Assembly: GCA_048213135.1 (NCBI GenBank)
Contig: PS015009.1
Span: forward strand, 1,612,001 to 1,676,000
DNA from: Reclinomonas americana ATCC 50394
Taxonomy: Eukaryota; Jakobida; Jakobea; Jakobida
Direction of reading: 5' to 3'
Length of the DNA: 64,000 bases
Shown: positions 33,628-43,063 of the stretch, piece by piece
Position numbering within the stretch: the first letter of the stretch is position 1
Layout of the letters: every line of letters starts with the position of its first letter
The notes under the pieces: generated by a model
The model's database searches: none
What the model saw: only the letters and a program-made list of their open reading frames with translations
Told to the model about the DNA's origin: nothing
Program-made: the position numbers and the translations under genes

Positions 33628-34791
33628 TCATTTTACCTGCCGTCCCTTCCATTGATAGGAACCAAAAGTGCCGAGCCAGCCGGCAATAATGGTATACAGG
33701 ATATGAAAAGGCTGCATCAGCGGGAACCAATACAGTAACCAGGTTTTTCCAAAGAAACGGGCCACGGGGAAAAGGAAAAAAAGTTCTGTAACCGTCTTCA
33801 GCAACAGCAGTACCATCCAGGCGCTGAGTATTGAATATTGAATATTGAATATTGTGTATTGACAATTACAAAAAAGCGACAGTACCGGGAGAGCGAGCAG
33901 CATTACATTAAAGAGGTATACCAGCAGCAATACAAAAAATATTCTTTTATCATCATAATGCCCGGCTTTGCTGGCCCAGCGGATTCGCTGGTTAAAAAAA
34001 CCACGGATGCTTTGTACCGGCGCCGTATGTACAATGGCATCCTTTGATTTCAGGAACTGCACTTTTTCCGGGTGGCGCAGGTAGAGTTTGTGCATGAGGA
34101 GCATATCATCACCGCTGGCGATATTGTCGATGCCTTCAAAGCCGTTCACTTCATGAAATGCCTGCTTACTGTAAGCCAGGTTGGCGCCATTGCACATGCT
34201 GTGCAGTTTTAGTTGTACCGATGCTCCTGTGATACCCTGCAATGTGAGAAAGTCCAGTGACTGGAAGATCTCAATAAAACGGCGGCCTTCGCTGATGGCT
34301 ACGGGTGCTGCAATGAACACCGGTTGCCTGGCGTCATATAAGGAAGCAAGTTGCTGTAACCAATGTGGCGGAGCGATACAATCCGCATCGGTACACACGA
34401 TCAGGTCGCCGGAAGCCTGTTGTACCGCCACATCTATGGCTTTCTTTTTATAAGAGTTTTGCTGGCCGGAGGTGTGATCGCTGAGTTGTATGAGTTTTAC
34501 CTGCGTGGGGGGAAAGGAGTTCACGACGGAAGCTGTATTGTCGGTGGAGTGATCATTCACCACAATGATCTCGTACAGCTGTGCCGGGTAGCTGCCCTGG
34601 AGTATGGAACGGATACAAGGGCCGATGGATTGTTCCTCATTACGTGCTGGTATAACAACGGTAATACGGGTGGAAACGGGTGTACCCGTACTTTGTCCGG
34701 GGGGCAATTGCTGCCAGCCATAGCGGTAATACAACAGCAGGATGCCATAGCATACAAATAAAATATAAGTGATGATCAATACCGCTGACAT
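33628..34791 (-). CDS. Family 2 glycosyltransferase, membrane-anchored
   Basis: A 387-residue processive-type GT2. An N-terminal membrane helix is followed by RITVVIPARNEEQSIGPCIRSIL, a DxD motif (CTDADC), a GDD motif (ASGDDMLL) and QRIRW. Three or more helices lie at the C-terminus. It probably builds an extracellular or envelope polysaccharide. The ATG at 34791 is preferred over 34830. Within the gene (33829-33854) lies a TATTGAA microsatellite read as a run of Ile/Gln/Tyr/Phe residues, which looks inserted. The gene ends 10 bp from the palindromic element. Confidence 0.88.
   Translation of the reverse strand: MSAVLIITYILFVCYGILLLYYRYGWQQLPPGQSTGTPVSTRITVVIPARNEEQSIGPCIRSILQGSYPAQLYEIIVVNDHSTDNTASVVNSFPPTQVKLIQLSDHTSGQQNSYKKKAIDVAVQQASGDLIVCTDADCIAPPHWLQQLASLYDARQPVFIAAPVAISEGRRFIEIFQSLDFLTLQGITGASVQLKLHSMCNGANLAYSKQAFHEVNGFEGIDNIASGDDMLLMHKLYLRHPEKVQFLKSKDAIVHTAPVQSIRGFFNQRIRWASKAGHYDDKRIFFVLLLVYLFNVMLLALPVLSLFCNCQYTIFNIQYSILSAWMVLLLLKTVTELFFLFPVARFFGKTWLLYWFPLMQPFHILYTIIAGWLGTFGSYQWKGRQVK
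33829..33854. repeat. 7-bp microsatellite (TATTGAA, about 3.7 copies) inside the glycosyltransferase gene
   Basis: Three full copies of tattgaa plus a partial fourth. They are translated on the minus strand as IFNIQYSI-type residues in a loop between helices. Since 7 is not a multiple of 3, gain or loss of one unit would shift the frame. Confidence 0.8.
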
Positions 34792-34895
34792 ACAGGCTGA
34801 TAAACGATTTGCGGTACAAGTGAGTGACACAACGATGCCGCCACCTGCACTGCCGCCGGGGCCAAAAATAAATTTTAATAAATCAAATTAAGTAT

Positions 34896-34903
34896 TATCT
34901 TTG
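34896..34903 (+). promoter_or_regulatory. Probable -7 promoter box of the MarR-family gene
   Basis: TATCTTTG matches TAnnTTTG, and the start codon follows 21 bp later. The box is flanked directly by the inverted repeat at 34905-34924. Confidence 0.5.
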
Positions 34904-34904
34904 A

Positions 34905-34924
34905 ATAGTTGCTTAAACAACTAT
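34905..34924. promoter_or_regulatory. Operator-like inverted repeat before the MarR-family gene
   Basis: ATAGTTG cttaaa CAACTAT is a perfect 7-bp inverted repeat with a 6-bp spacer. It sits between the -7 box and the ATG, covering the expected transcription start. Size and position suit a MarR dimer repressing its own gene. Confidence 0.6.
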
Positions 34925-35365
34925 ATGTCAAACAACCAATTTAAAAGAGGAGAATTATACAGCTTCATCACGGGGAAGGCCAGTACCGCGATTGCCCGTC
35001 GTTTGCAGAAGAATTTCAAACAGGCGAACGTGGAAATAACGATTGAACAATGGAGCGTGCTGTATCACCTGTGGAAAGAGGACGGGTTGAGCCAACAGCA
35101 GTTGTGCGACGCCACGTTCCGCGATAAGCCGAGCATCACCAGGCTCGTAGACAACCTGGAAAAATTGAAACTGGTGAAACGCGTACCATCGAAAGATGAC
35201 CGCCGCATTAATATGATCTATCTCACCAAAGAAGCGCAGCAGTTACAGGAACAATCACTCGAGATCGCCAACAAAACACTGAATGAAGCACTGGAAGGAG
35301 TTACCAACGGGCAGATAGAAATAGCGAAGGAGGTGCTGCAGCAGGTGTATGATAATCTTAAGTGA
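34925..35365 (+). CDS. MarR-family transcriptional regulator
   Basis: A 146-residue winged-helix regulator. The recognition helix region is LSQQQLCDATFRDKPSITRLVDNLEKLKLVKRVPSKDDRRINMIYLTKEA, including the DxR wing. The start at 34925 follows the operator-like palindrome directly; an upstream in-frame ATG at 34901 would lie inside it. The co-directional acyl-CoA dehydrogenase 68 bp downstream may be a target. Confidence 0.9.
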   Translation: MSNNQFKRGELYSFITGKASTAIARRLQKNFKQANVEITIEQWSVLYHLWKEDGLSQQQLCDATFRDKPSITRLVDNLEKLKLVKRVPSKDDRRINMIYLTKEAQQLQEQSLEIANKTLNEALEGVTNGQIEIAKEVLQQVYDNLK

Positions 35366-35433
35366 TTCTTTTGGACGAGACCCCTCCTGGCGTCGGGTGA
35401 CGGGACTCCAATAAAATTAAAAAAACTAATACA

Positions 35434-37227
35434 ATGAATACAGTCAACCCAACCACAACATCCCTTAAAGGCGGTGAATGGTTAATTAAGGAAAGCAACG
35501 CGTTTGAAACGTATACGCCGGAAGACTTCAACGAGGAGCAACTGATGGTAAAGGACATGTGCCTGCAGTTCCTGGGTACGGAAGTGCTGCCCATCGTTGA
35601 CCGTATTGATAAGATGGAACCCGGACTGATGCCCTCACTGATGGAAAAAGCCGGTGAGCAGGGATTGCTGGGCTCGTCCATTCCTGAAGACCTGGGCGGA
35701 CTGGGTAAGGATTTCATTACCTCCACCCTGGTGAATGAAGGCCTGGGCGGCGGTTTCTCTTTCAGCGTGGCCATTGCGGCGCATACCGGTATTGGTACGC
35801 TGCCCATCCTGTATTTCGGTACGGAAGAGCAAAAGAAAAAGTACATACCCAAACTGGCAAGCGGCGAATGGAAAGGCGCTTACGGTTTAACGGAACCCAA
35901 CAGCGGCAGCGATGCGCTGGGTGCTAAAACAACAGCGAAACTGTCAGACGACGGTAAACATTATATTCTCAACGGGCAAAAATGCTGGATCACCAATGGC
36001 GGTTTTGCAGATGTGTATACTGTTTTCGCCAAAATAGACGGCGACAAATTTTCCGCTTTCATCGTGGAACGCGGTATGGAAGGTTTTACACAGGGACCGG
36101 AAGAACATAAGATGGGCATTAAAGGTTCATCAACCGTTCAGCTGTATTTCCAGGATTGTAAAGTACCGGCTGAAAACCTGCTGGGTGAGGTTGGAAAAGG
36201 ACATATCATCGCGTTCAACATCCTCAACATTGGCAGGCTGAAACTTTGCGCAGCGGCTATCGGCGGTTCCAAAACTTCACTGAGCACCACCATTGAATAC
36301 GCCAATACACGTGAACAATTTAAAACGGCGATCGCCAACTTCGGCGCTATTAAATACAAGCTGGCCGAAATGGCGATCCGCATCTTCGCCAGTGAAAGCG
36401 CCCTGTACCGTACCAGCAAATGGATAGACGATAAGGAAGTATTACTGGCGGCAGAGGGCAAACCTTTTAATGAGGCTTTGCTCGGCGCCGCGGAAGAGTA
36501 TGCGGTAGAATGCGCCATATTAAAAGTGCACGGCAGTGAAGTGCTGGACTATACGGTAGATGAAGGTGTACAAGTGCATGGCGGCAATGGCTTCAGCGAT
36601 GAATACATCATCAGCCGGGCTTACCGCGACAGCCGTATCAACCGCATTTACGAAGGCACCAACGAGATCAACCGCCTGCTTACTGTAGACATGATCCTCA
36701 AAAGGGCCATGAAAGGTAAGCTTGACCTGATGGGCCCGGCCATGGCGGTGAGTAAAGAACTGATGAGCATTCCTGAATTTGGTAATGAAGATGAAGGCGC
36801 TTTCGCGAAAGAAAAGAAAGCCATCGTGAATATGAAGAAATCAATATTGATGGTGGCCGGCGCTGCAGTACAAAAACTGATGATGAAGATCCAGGACGAA
36901 CAGGAAATACTGATGAATATCGCCGATATGGCTATTGAAACCTTCGTAGCGGAAAGTACCTTGCTGCGGGTGATCAAACTGGCTGACAAACAAGGCGAGG
37001 CTGCCGCCCAATTACAAATTGATATGATGCGCTGTTACCTGAACGACGCCAATGATAAAGTGAACAAAGCAGGTAAGGAAGCGATCAATGCTTTTGCCAG
37101 CGGCGATGAACAGCGTATGATGCTGCTGGGACTGAAGCGCTTTACCAAGATTGAACCCTTCAACAGTAAAGATGCCAGGAGGCGTGTGGCGGATAAGCTG
37201 ATTGCGGAGAATAAGTATCCGTGGTAA
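35434..37227 (+). CDS. Acyl-CoA dehydrogenase, long form
   Basis: A 597-residue FAD enzyme for the first step of fatty acid beta-oxidation. Residues about 30-420 form the standard ACAD fold, with YGLTEPNSGSDALGAKTTA, WITNGGFAD and VQVHGGNGFSDEYIISRAYRDSRINRIYEGTNEINR near the active site. A C-terminal extension of about 170 residues resembles the very-long-chain/ACAD9-type architecture. It is probably regulated by the MarR gene just upstream. Electrons would go to ETF. Confidence 0.92.
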   Translation: MNTVNPTTTSLKGGEWLIKESNAFETYTPEDFNEEQLMVKDMCLQFLGTEVLPIVDRIDKMEPGLMPSLMEKAGEQGLLGSSIPEDLGGLGKDFITSTLVNEGLGGGFSFSVAIAAHTGIGTLPILYFGTEEQKKKYIPKLASGEWKGAYGLTEPNSGSDALGAKTTAKLSDDGKHYILNGQKCWITNGGFADVYTVFAKIDGDKFSAFIVERGMEGFTQGPEEHKMGIKGSSTVQLYFQDCKVPAENLLGEVGKGHIIAFNILNIGRLKLCAAAIGGSKTSLSTTIEYANTREQFKTAIANFGAIKYKLAEMAIRIFASESALYRTSKWIDDKEVLLAAEGKPFNEALLGAAEEYAVECAILKVHGSEVLDYTVDEGVQVHGGNGFSDEYIISRAYRDSRINRIYEGTNEINRLLTVDMILKRAMKGKLDLMGPAMAVSKELMSIPEFGNEDEGAFAKEKKAIVNMKKSILMVAGAAVQKLMMKIQDEQEILMNIADMAIETFVAESTLLRVIKLADKQGEAAAQLQIDMMRCYLNDANDKVNKAGKEAINAFASGDEQRMMLLGLKRFTKIEPFNSKDARRRVADKLIAENKYPW

Positions 37228-37257
37228 GGAAAAAGGAAAAGTTCAAAAGTTAAAAGT

Positions 37258-37295
37258 CAAAAAAGGGGGCCTGCTGTTGCACGGTCCCCTTTTTA
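37258..37295. terminator. Bidirectional terminator
   Basis: An AAAAAGGGGGCC...GGTCCCCTTTTT hairpin between the convergent acyl-CoA dehydrogenase and DUF1801 genes. Confidence 0.8.
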
Positions 37296-37667
37296 ATTTT
37301 TACTTTTGAATTTGATAACTCCTTTCTGATACAATGCCAACGTATCCTGCATTACATCTTTTATGACCTCCATGGGCAAATCTTCTGCCGGGTTAAGAAG
37401 TAATATCTTCATGCGTGCCCTTTTCTCCTGCACCAGCAATGGATGCTCAACCAGCTTTCCTTCCACGATGCCGATATAAGGCTGCAGTAACTGTTTATGC
37501 ACCCACAGGTAGGCGAACATTTTTCCTTTATAACAAAAGAAGGGCATGCCATATTTCCAGGCTTCGGTAATATGAGGATCAAGTTGCAGTATATATTGCC
37601 GCAGGAACTGGAGACAGCTTTTAACCGGCTCATCCTTTTGAAGATAGTATTGATCGATGGGGCGCAT
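37293..37667 (-). CDS. DUF1801-family protein
   Basis: A 124-residue cytoplasmic protein. The sequence AWKYGMPFFCYKGKMFAYLWVHKQLLQPYIGIVEGKLVEHPLL is typical of the DUF1801/YdhG-like group, small proteins of unknown function. Transcribed alone. Confidence 0.8.
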   Translation of the reverse strand: MRPIDQYYLQKDEPVKSCLQFLRQYILQLDPHITEAWKYGMPFFCYKGKMFAYLWVHKQLLQPYIGIVEGKLVEHPLLVQEKRARMKILLLNPAEDLPMEVIKDVMQDTLALYQKGVIKFKSKN

Positions 37668-37737
37668 TTACAATGTGAAAATAGAAAGATAACCGTTACA
37701 ATGCCGGTTATTCATCCGATTCCTGCGCAATGACGGA

Positions 37738-40359
37738 TCAGTTCTTCATGATCAGGTAATTGAAATTCTCAGCATTCACCCCTTCATATGCTCCATAACT
37801 GAACAGCTGGCGGAGCAATCTTTCCCTGTTCAGCAATAGTCCGCCAAGGTATTGTGACTGGATGAGCGCTGTTTTGTTGACAAGGGCGGGCACAGGCAGG
37901 GGGTAAGCGGACTGCCCGATCATCATATACCAGCCAGCGGACATTTTCCCGGCGGCGAGCCTGCTGTCTGCAGAATCGAGGTAATTAATGGGGAAACTGC
38001 TTTTCACCAGTCGGTTCATGGTAAGCGAATCCCTGGAATCAAAAGCGAATCCATATTGGATGCTGTTTTGCGCTGTTTTTTGCAGGTAGGTGCCGATGAA
38101 ATAACTGGCGTAGTTGGCAGCCAGCAGTTCATTCTGTTTCAGCAGCAAAGCGCAGGCTTTAAAATTCGCAGTATCGCCGTTGCCGGACTGGTACCGGTAA
38201 GCTTCGTTAAACAGGATCGGCAACAATATATCTCCGGCCAATATTGATTGCTGGGCAATAGTAACATTATTCAGCCGGAGCGCATTCTCCAGTTCATAGA
38301 TCGCGTTGCGATGATCCGGCGGAGCTTCGCTGGTAAAAGCATCCCAGCTGATCAGCTCCCGGTTGCTTCCGGTAAGACCGATCAGGAAACTGATGTTGCG
38401 CACCACTCGTCCATGCCTTTCACTTACTTCCGGTTTGATGATGTTGGAGAATATTTCCGGTTTTACCGGGTAATACTTCGAATTGAGCAGGATGGAGTCC
38501 GCCTTTATTTTTTGGTTCAGCTCATCAATCGATGTGGAAGGGAAGAATAAAGAATAAATAAATGAATGGTTGGATTTGATATTTCCTACCGGTCGCGTAT
38601 AGTTGAACAGCAGGCCAAAAGAAAGTTTATTGATGCTGTCCAGCTTATTGTACGCTGCCGCCAGTTTAGTATCCGTAATGGAAGATGTGAGATTGAAATC
38701 GGGGTTAAAGGAAGGTATATCCTGGTAAAAAACGTAGGTATTGATGTACTCTTCACATTTTTTGAAACTGCCTTCTTTCAGGTTAACATACTCCGACTTC
38801 AGCTTTTTATGACCGGGAAGAATACCAAGGTCAATGTCCATCTCCAGCCGGCTGATGGTTTGAAGACAAGCCTGGCATTTACCTTCCCACTCGTTCATGA
38901 TAAGTTGCCGGTTTACATACAAAGCATTTTCAATGGAAGTCAGCTTTTGCATAACAGTGTTGTGCTGCTCATCGATTTTGTCAGACAGCTCCAGCATTTT
39001 TTTGAAAGTCTCTACCTGCAGGGTCAGCATTTCCTGCTGGGTCTTCAGCAACTGGTCCATCCTGGCCTCAATCCTGTTCAGCGTCGCATCAATGCGGTCA
39101 AACCGCTGCATGATCTGTTTGTGCCGCTGTGCTGCTACATTATCACCGCCGCCGCCGAATAACCCGGTTATACTGGAAATAGCGCCGAGGTAATTACCGG
39201 ATGCGAAGTTGGTTACTGCTGAAAATGCGGCCTGGCCATAATTAATACCTTTGGCAATATCCTGTACCAGTGGTGAATCGCCTAATCCCAGGTCGCCAAG
39301 TATTTTTATTGAAATGGCGGCGGAATTCAAAAAATCCTTTGCCGTATTGAGCACCTTTTCTTTCTGCTCTTCCAGCTGGAGTTTTTCCTGCATCATCTTC
39401 CGTTCCTTAGCCGGCATATTAGAGAGCAGTCCCGCGTTCAAAGCCTGTATTTTTTCAGTCGTATTCATTTTGGAATACAGGAAGTCCTGCATAAAGTCCA
39501 GCGCTTTCTTGTCCGTTGTATATTCCTTATAGAACGCATCTATCCGCGTATTCATCTCCGCCTGTGCTTTCACCAGTACATCAAATCTCCTGTTCGATTC
39601 CTCCGCGAATTTGTAGGTGAACTTCGACAGGTTGGAAATGTTCTTATTGACATCATCGATCTGTATCTGCTGGCCCTGCAGGCCGGAAATCGTTCTCTCC
39701 AGCGTATTTTTAACCGACTCCTGTAAGAATTTCTGCTGCGACTTTTCGATGATCTCCTGGTATTCAGGATCAACATTCGCGAATGCGGCATTCGAGAAAA
39801 AATTCACTTCCTGCAATGCTTTTTTCACATCATCATAACTGCCTGATGTAATGATGCTGTTGTACCGGTCCTGACTGGTCTGCCGCAACTGTTCCAGCGA
39901 GTAGGCCAGCCTCTTTTTGTAATTGTTCGTCAGCTCATTTTCCGCTGCCTGAAATATCTGGTTATTGATCTCTTTCTGGATGGGACCAAGAATAGGAACG
40001 GACTCTACCGGCGCCATCACCAGTCTGCCCGTATATTCCACGGTCTTGAAGATGATGCGCTCCTTATCTGCCTTCTGTTTATTACTGGATATGATCTTCT
40101 GAAAATCGGCGGACAGTTTTTCAGCGTTGTTATTCGCGTTGAGAATGGCTGCCTGGTACTGGCTTTCCCATTTATCGCCGGGTGTGGTTTGACTGAATGT
40201 ATATTTAGCCAGGTCTGTAAAATATTTCATGGTGTAGGTTCCCGCGTCGGAGCGTTTCAGCATCCGGCCTACCTGTTTTTTATAATTGTCATCCTGGGGC
40301 GGCTGTCCTAAAGCTGCCGAGAAAGCCGTGGTCATTAGTAATATGAGTAATGCCTTCAT
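37738..40359 (-). CDS. Large exported coiled-coil protein, unrecognised
   Basis: An 873-residue protein with a signal peptide (1-18). Residues 60-360 are almost wholly helical and charged. A hydrophobic, Gly-rich segment at about 370-405 (INYGQAAFSAVTNFASGNYLGAISSITGLFGGGG style) follows, and then a long coiled coil (410-480, LNRIEARMDQLLKTQQEMLT). The C-terminal 370 residues look globular, with one Cys pair (CQAC). The layout of long helices around one hydrophobic hairpin could suit membrane insertion or a rod-like scaffold. No family was recognised. Start 4 bp after the stop of the 211-residue gene: a two-gene operon. Confidence 0.7.
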   Translation of the reverse strand: MKALLILLMTTAFSAALGQPPQDDNYKKQVGRMLKRSDAGTYTMKYFTDLAKYTFSQTTPGDKWESQYQAAILNANNNAEKLSADFQKIISSNKQKADKERIIFKTVEYTGRLVMAPVESVPILGPIQKEINNQIFQAAENELTNNYKKRLAYSLEQLRQTSQDRYNSIITSGSYDDVKKALQEVNFFSNAAFANVDPEYQEIIEKSQQKFLQESVKNTLERTISGLQGQQIQIDDVNKNISNLSKFTYKFAEESNRRFDVLVKAQAEMNTRIDAFYKEYTTDKKALDFMQDFLYSKMNTTEKIQALNAGLLSNMPAKERKMMQEKLQLEEQKEKVLNTAKDFLNSAAISIKILGDLGLGDSPLVQDIAKGINYGQAAFSAVTNFASGNYLGAISSITGLFGGGGDNVAAQRHKQIMQRFDRIDATLNRIEARMDQLLKTQQEMLTLQVETFKKMLELSDKIDEQHNTVMQKLTSIENALYVNRQLIMNEWEGKCQACLQTISRLEMDIDLGILPGHKKLKSEYVNLKEGSFKKCEEYINTYVFYQDIPSFNPDFNLTSSITDTKLAAAYNKLDSINKLSFGLLFNYTRPVGNIKSNHSFIYSLFFPSTSIDELNQKIKADSILLNSKYYPVKPEIFSNIIKPEVSERHGRVVRNISFLIGLTGSNRELISWDAFTSEAPPDHRNAIYELENALRLNNVTIAQQSILAGDILLPILFNEAYRYQSGNGDTANFKACALLLKQNELLAANYASYFIGTYLQKTAQNSIQYGFAFDSRDSLTMNRLVKSSFPINYLDSADSRLAAGKMSAGWYMMIGQSAYPLPVPALVNKTALIQSQYLGGLLLNRERLLRQLFSYGAYEGVNAENFNYLIMKN

Positions 40360-40363
40360 GGTA

Positions 40364-40999
40364 TCAGTTGTTGCCGGTTGTTGAATTCCTGATCTCTTTT
40401 TTCAGTTCTTCCACCACTTTCCTGATCTTCTCTTCCGCTTCCGCCAATATCATTTTGCTGAGCTGGTCTTTATATGCCTGCGTGATCACTTCATTGGGAA
40501 TGGATTGCAGGTAATTCAGCACATTGGTGTGGGTTACCCGCATAGCAGAATCCGTATATTTTTTAGCGGTAGTATCAATTCTTGTTGTGAGTTCACTGAT
40601 CAGTTTATACAATTCCGCTTCGCGGTATGAAGTGGATTTTTCAAATATCAGCGAAGCTGTGCCCACACCGGAAAGATCAGGAGCGCCCGCCATGGTTTTG
40701 ATGGTGTAGCCCTTGCCATTCATATGGTCCGTTATCATCTGCATAGCTGTTTGTAACGTTATTTTTATGCCGGGTGTATTTTTGTTGATGTCATAAGAAA
40801 CGGATCTTTGCTGAAGACCAACACCGGTATTGTTAAAACCACCCGGGCTTACAGAGGTGGCCAGCCATTCCCCCACCATACCGCCACCTGTTTTTGCTGT
40901 GGAAACAACAATTACCACTGATTCATATTTGTAAGGATTTTGTGCGCCTGCAGTAACAACCGCTATAATGAGAGTTATTAAAACCGAGATGTATTTCAT
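40364..40999 (-). CDS. Exported protein paired with the coiled-coil gene, unrecognised
   Basis: A 211-residue protein with a signal peptide (MKYISVLITLIIAVVTAGAQ). An N-terminal region of beta character (YKYESVVIVVSTAKTGGGMVGEWLATS) is followed by a C-terminal helical, charged half (about 125-205) that could form a coiled coil. It is the first gene of a two-gene operon with a 4-bp gap to the 873-residue protein, so the two probably act together, perhaps as periplasmic partners. Confidence 0.68.
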   Translation of the reverse strand: MKYISVLITLIIAVVTAGAQNPYKYESVVIVVSTAKTGGGMVGEWLATSVSPGGFNNTGVGLQQRSVSYDINKNTPGIKITLQTAMQMITDHMNGKGYTIKTMAGAPDLSGVGTASLIFEKSTSYREAELYKLISELTTRIDTTAKKYTDSAMRVTHTNVLNYLQSIPNEVITQAYKDQLSKMILAEAEEKIRKVVEELKKEIRNSTTGNN

Positions 41000-41168
41000 A
41001 TGTGTAATTTTATAAGTGTACTACTACCGCTAAAGTATATGCGAAGGGCCGCCGGCAAAAGGGTTAAAACACCGTTTATGCAGATACGTATGAAAAGAAA
41101 AGGATGGTACAATAAGGTTTGATGACGAGTCCGCTCAATTGATTAATTTTAATGTATAAACCGGGGAT

Positions 41169-42896
41169 ATGAAAAGAGCAGGTGTATTTATTGCATTACT
41201 ATTGATGATGATGGAAGCGTTGGCCCAGGACAAGCCTTTCATCAAACTGGTGGAACCCTTAAAGGCGATCGTGGTGACCAAAACCGCACGCCAGTTCCTC
41301 ATTGGCAGCACCTGCAAAACCTGCAGCCTGGATGTGAATGGAGTGTCGGTGAAAGTATATCCCACAGGGGCTTTCGCTTATGAACTGAACCTGCAGCCCG
41401 GCGATACCGTGTTTACCCTCACCGCACAATCCGCCGGTGTTACCCCTACCAGCAGGAAGGTAACCTACAGCTACAGCAAACCCGCCCCGGCGGATACGGT
41501 AAAGATGCTGGGCATCGCCTGGGTGGAAACTTATCCCGAAGGCGACCTGGTACTTAAAGCAGGAGATAAAGTGAAATTCAAAGTAAAAGGACTTACGGGT
41601 TGTAAAGTAACCGCCAACGGAAATATCCCTTTGTACGAAATACCTGGCGGCATGCCGGGCATTTACCAGGGCGAGTATGAAATCAAAGAAACCGACAGCT
41701 TTCCTGCAAGAAAAATACCGGTAACCATAACAGACGTTTCCGGGAAAACAGTGAAGTGGGAAAGTAAGTATACGCTGGCGACCATGGACAAACAGTCGCC
41801 GGACATTGCCATAACGAAAGGCCGCCTGTCGCACCTGCTTTTCGGGCTGGGTGAAGACCGGCTGGGCGGCGCTAAAATAGGGTATCTCGATTCTATGGTG
41901 CGGCTCAAGATAGCTGGTAAAATAGGCAGCCAGTACAAAGTGCAGCTCACCAAATACCGCACCGCTTATATTGATGATGAATATGTAAGTTTCCTGCCCA
42001 AAGGAACTTTCACACCCGAATCGCTGACTGGTAACTTCCGGGCTTATGGTGATGAGAAGTACGATTATGTTTCTATCGGAATGCTGAGCCGGTTACCTTA
42101 CCAGTCGCAGCAGCGTATCGACCCGTCCCGGATCGTAGTGGATGTTTTCGGCGCCACCAGCAACACCAACTGGATCATTCAGCTCGAAAACTGCAAAGAG
42201 ATCGCTAACGTGGAATACGAACAGGCGGAAGATGATGTATTGCGGGTGACCATACACCTGAAACACCAGCAGCATTGGGGGCATACCATTTATTATAATG
42301 GAACCAACCTGGTGATACGGGTAAAGCGTCAACCTGAACAGTTATCCCTGCAAGCACTGGTCATTGGTGTGGATGCGGGCCATGGCGGCAGCAATACCGG
42401 TGCCGGCGGGCCAACAGGCTCTTCAGAAAAAGCGCTGGCACTGGCGGTATCACTGAAGTTGCAGCAGGCGCTGGAAAAGGAAGGGGCCAAAGTGATCATG
42501 TCACGTACAACAGAAAAATTCTTCGACAATAAAGAACGCATTCTTTTTTACCGCGACAGTACGCCCGACCTGCTGGTGAGTATTCACCTGAATTCATCTG
42601 CCGATCCCATCAGGGTAAGCGGAACCAGTACTTATTATCGTTATGTCGGTTTCCGCGACCTGAGCCATGCTATTTACAAACGTATGCTGGAGCTGGGTTT
42701 GAAGGAATACGGCAATGTGGGGTCTTTCAATTTTATGCTCAACAGTCCAACGGAATATCCCAATGCACTCGTGGAAACACTCTTCATCAGCAACCCGGAA
42801 GATGAGATGAAAATACTCGATGAAGGATTCCAGCAACAGATCGCGGATAAGATCGTTTTGGGGATTAAAGATTTTTTAAATGGAATGAAGAAATAA
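41169..42896 (+). CDS. N-acetylmuramoyl-L-alanine amidase (Amidase_3) with N-terminal exported domains
   Basis: A 575-residue exported enzyme with a signal peptide (MKRAGVFIALLLMMMEALAQ). About 380 residues of beta-rich domains follow, including Ig-like and SH3-like segments. From about residue 395 comes the zinc amidase: GVDAGHGG, the metal Glu in GSSEKALAL, SIHLNSSADP, and the catalytic Glu in LVETLFISNPEDE. It cleaves the peptide stem from glycan chains in septal peptidoglycan. Transcribed alone, divergent from the two-gene exported pair. Confidence 0.9.
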   Translation: MKRAGVFIALLLMMMEALAQDKPFIKLVEPLKAIVVTKTARQFLIGSTCKTCSLDVNGVSVKVYPTGAFAYELNLQPGDTVFTLTAQSAGVTPTSRKVTYSYSKPAPADTVKMLGIAWVETYPEGDLVLKAGDKVKFKVKGLTGCKVTANGNIPLYEIPGGMPGIYQGEYEIKETDSFPARKIPVTITDVSGKTVKWESKYTLATMDKQSPDIAITKGRLSHLLFGLGEDRLGGAKIGYLDSMVRLKIAGKIGSQYKVQLTKYRTAYIDDEYVSFLPKGTFTPESLTGNFRAYGDEKYDYVSIGMLSRLPYQSQQRIDPSRIVVDVFGATSNTNWIIQLENCKEIANVEYEQAEDDVLRVTIHLKHQQHWGHTIYYNGTNLVIRVKRQPEQLSLQALVIGVDAGHGGSNTGAGGPTGSSEKALALAVSLKLQQALEKEGAKVIMSRTTEKFFDNKERILFYRDSTPDLLVSIHLNSSADPIRVSGTSTYYRYVGFRDLSHAIYKRMLELGLKEYGNVGSFNFMLNSPTEYPNALVETLFISNPEDEMKILDEGFQQQIADKIVLGIKDFLNGMKK

Positions 42897-43063
42897 GAAT
42901 GTTTGAATGTACGGATATGCGAATTCAGGCCATCCGGCACGGAACAGGTGATGCAGATGTACGAATGAACGATCATTGCGCCTTTGCGAACCTTGCGTGA
43001 AACAAAACCTGCCTCAACATTTTGATTTTTTAATTTTTACTTTTGACTTTCAAAACCACACAC

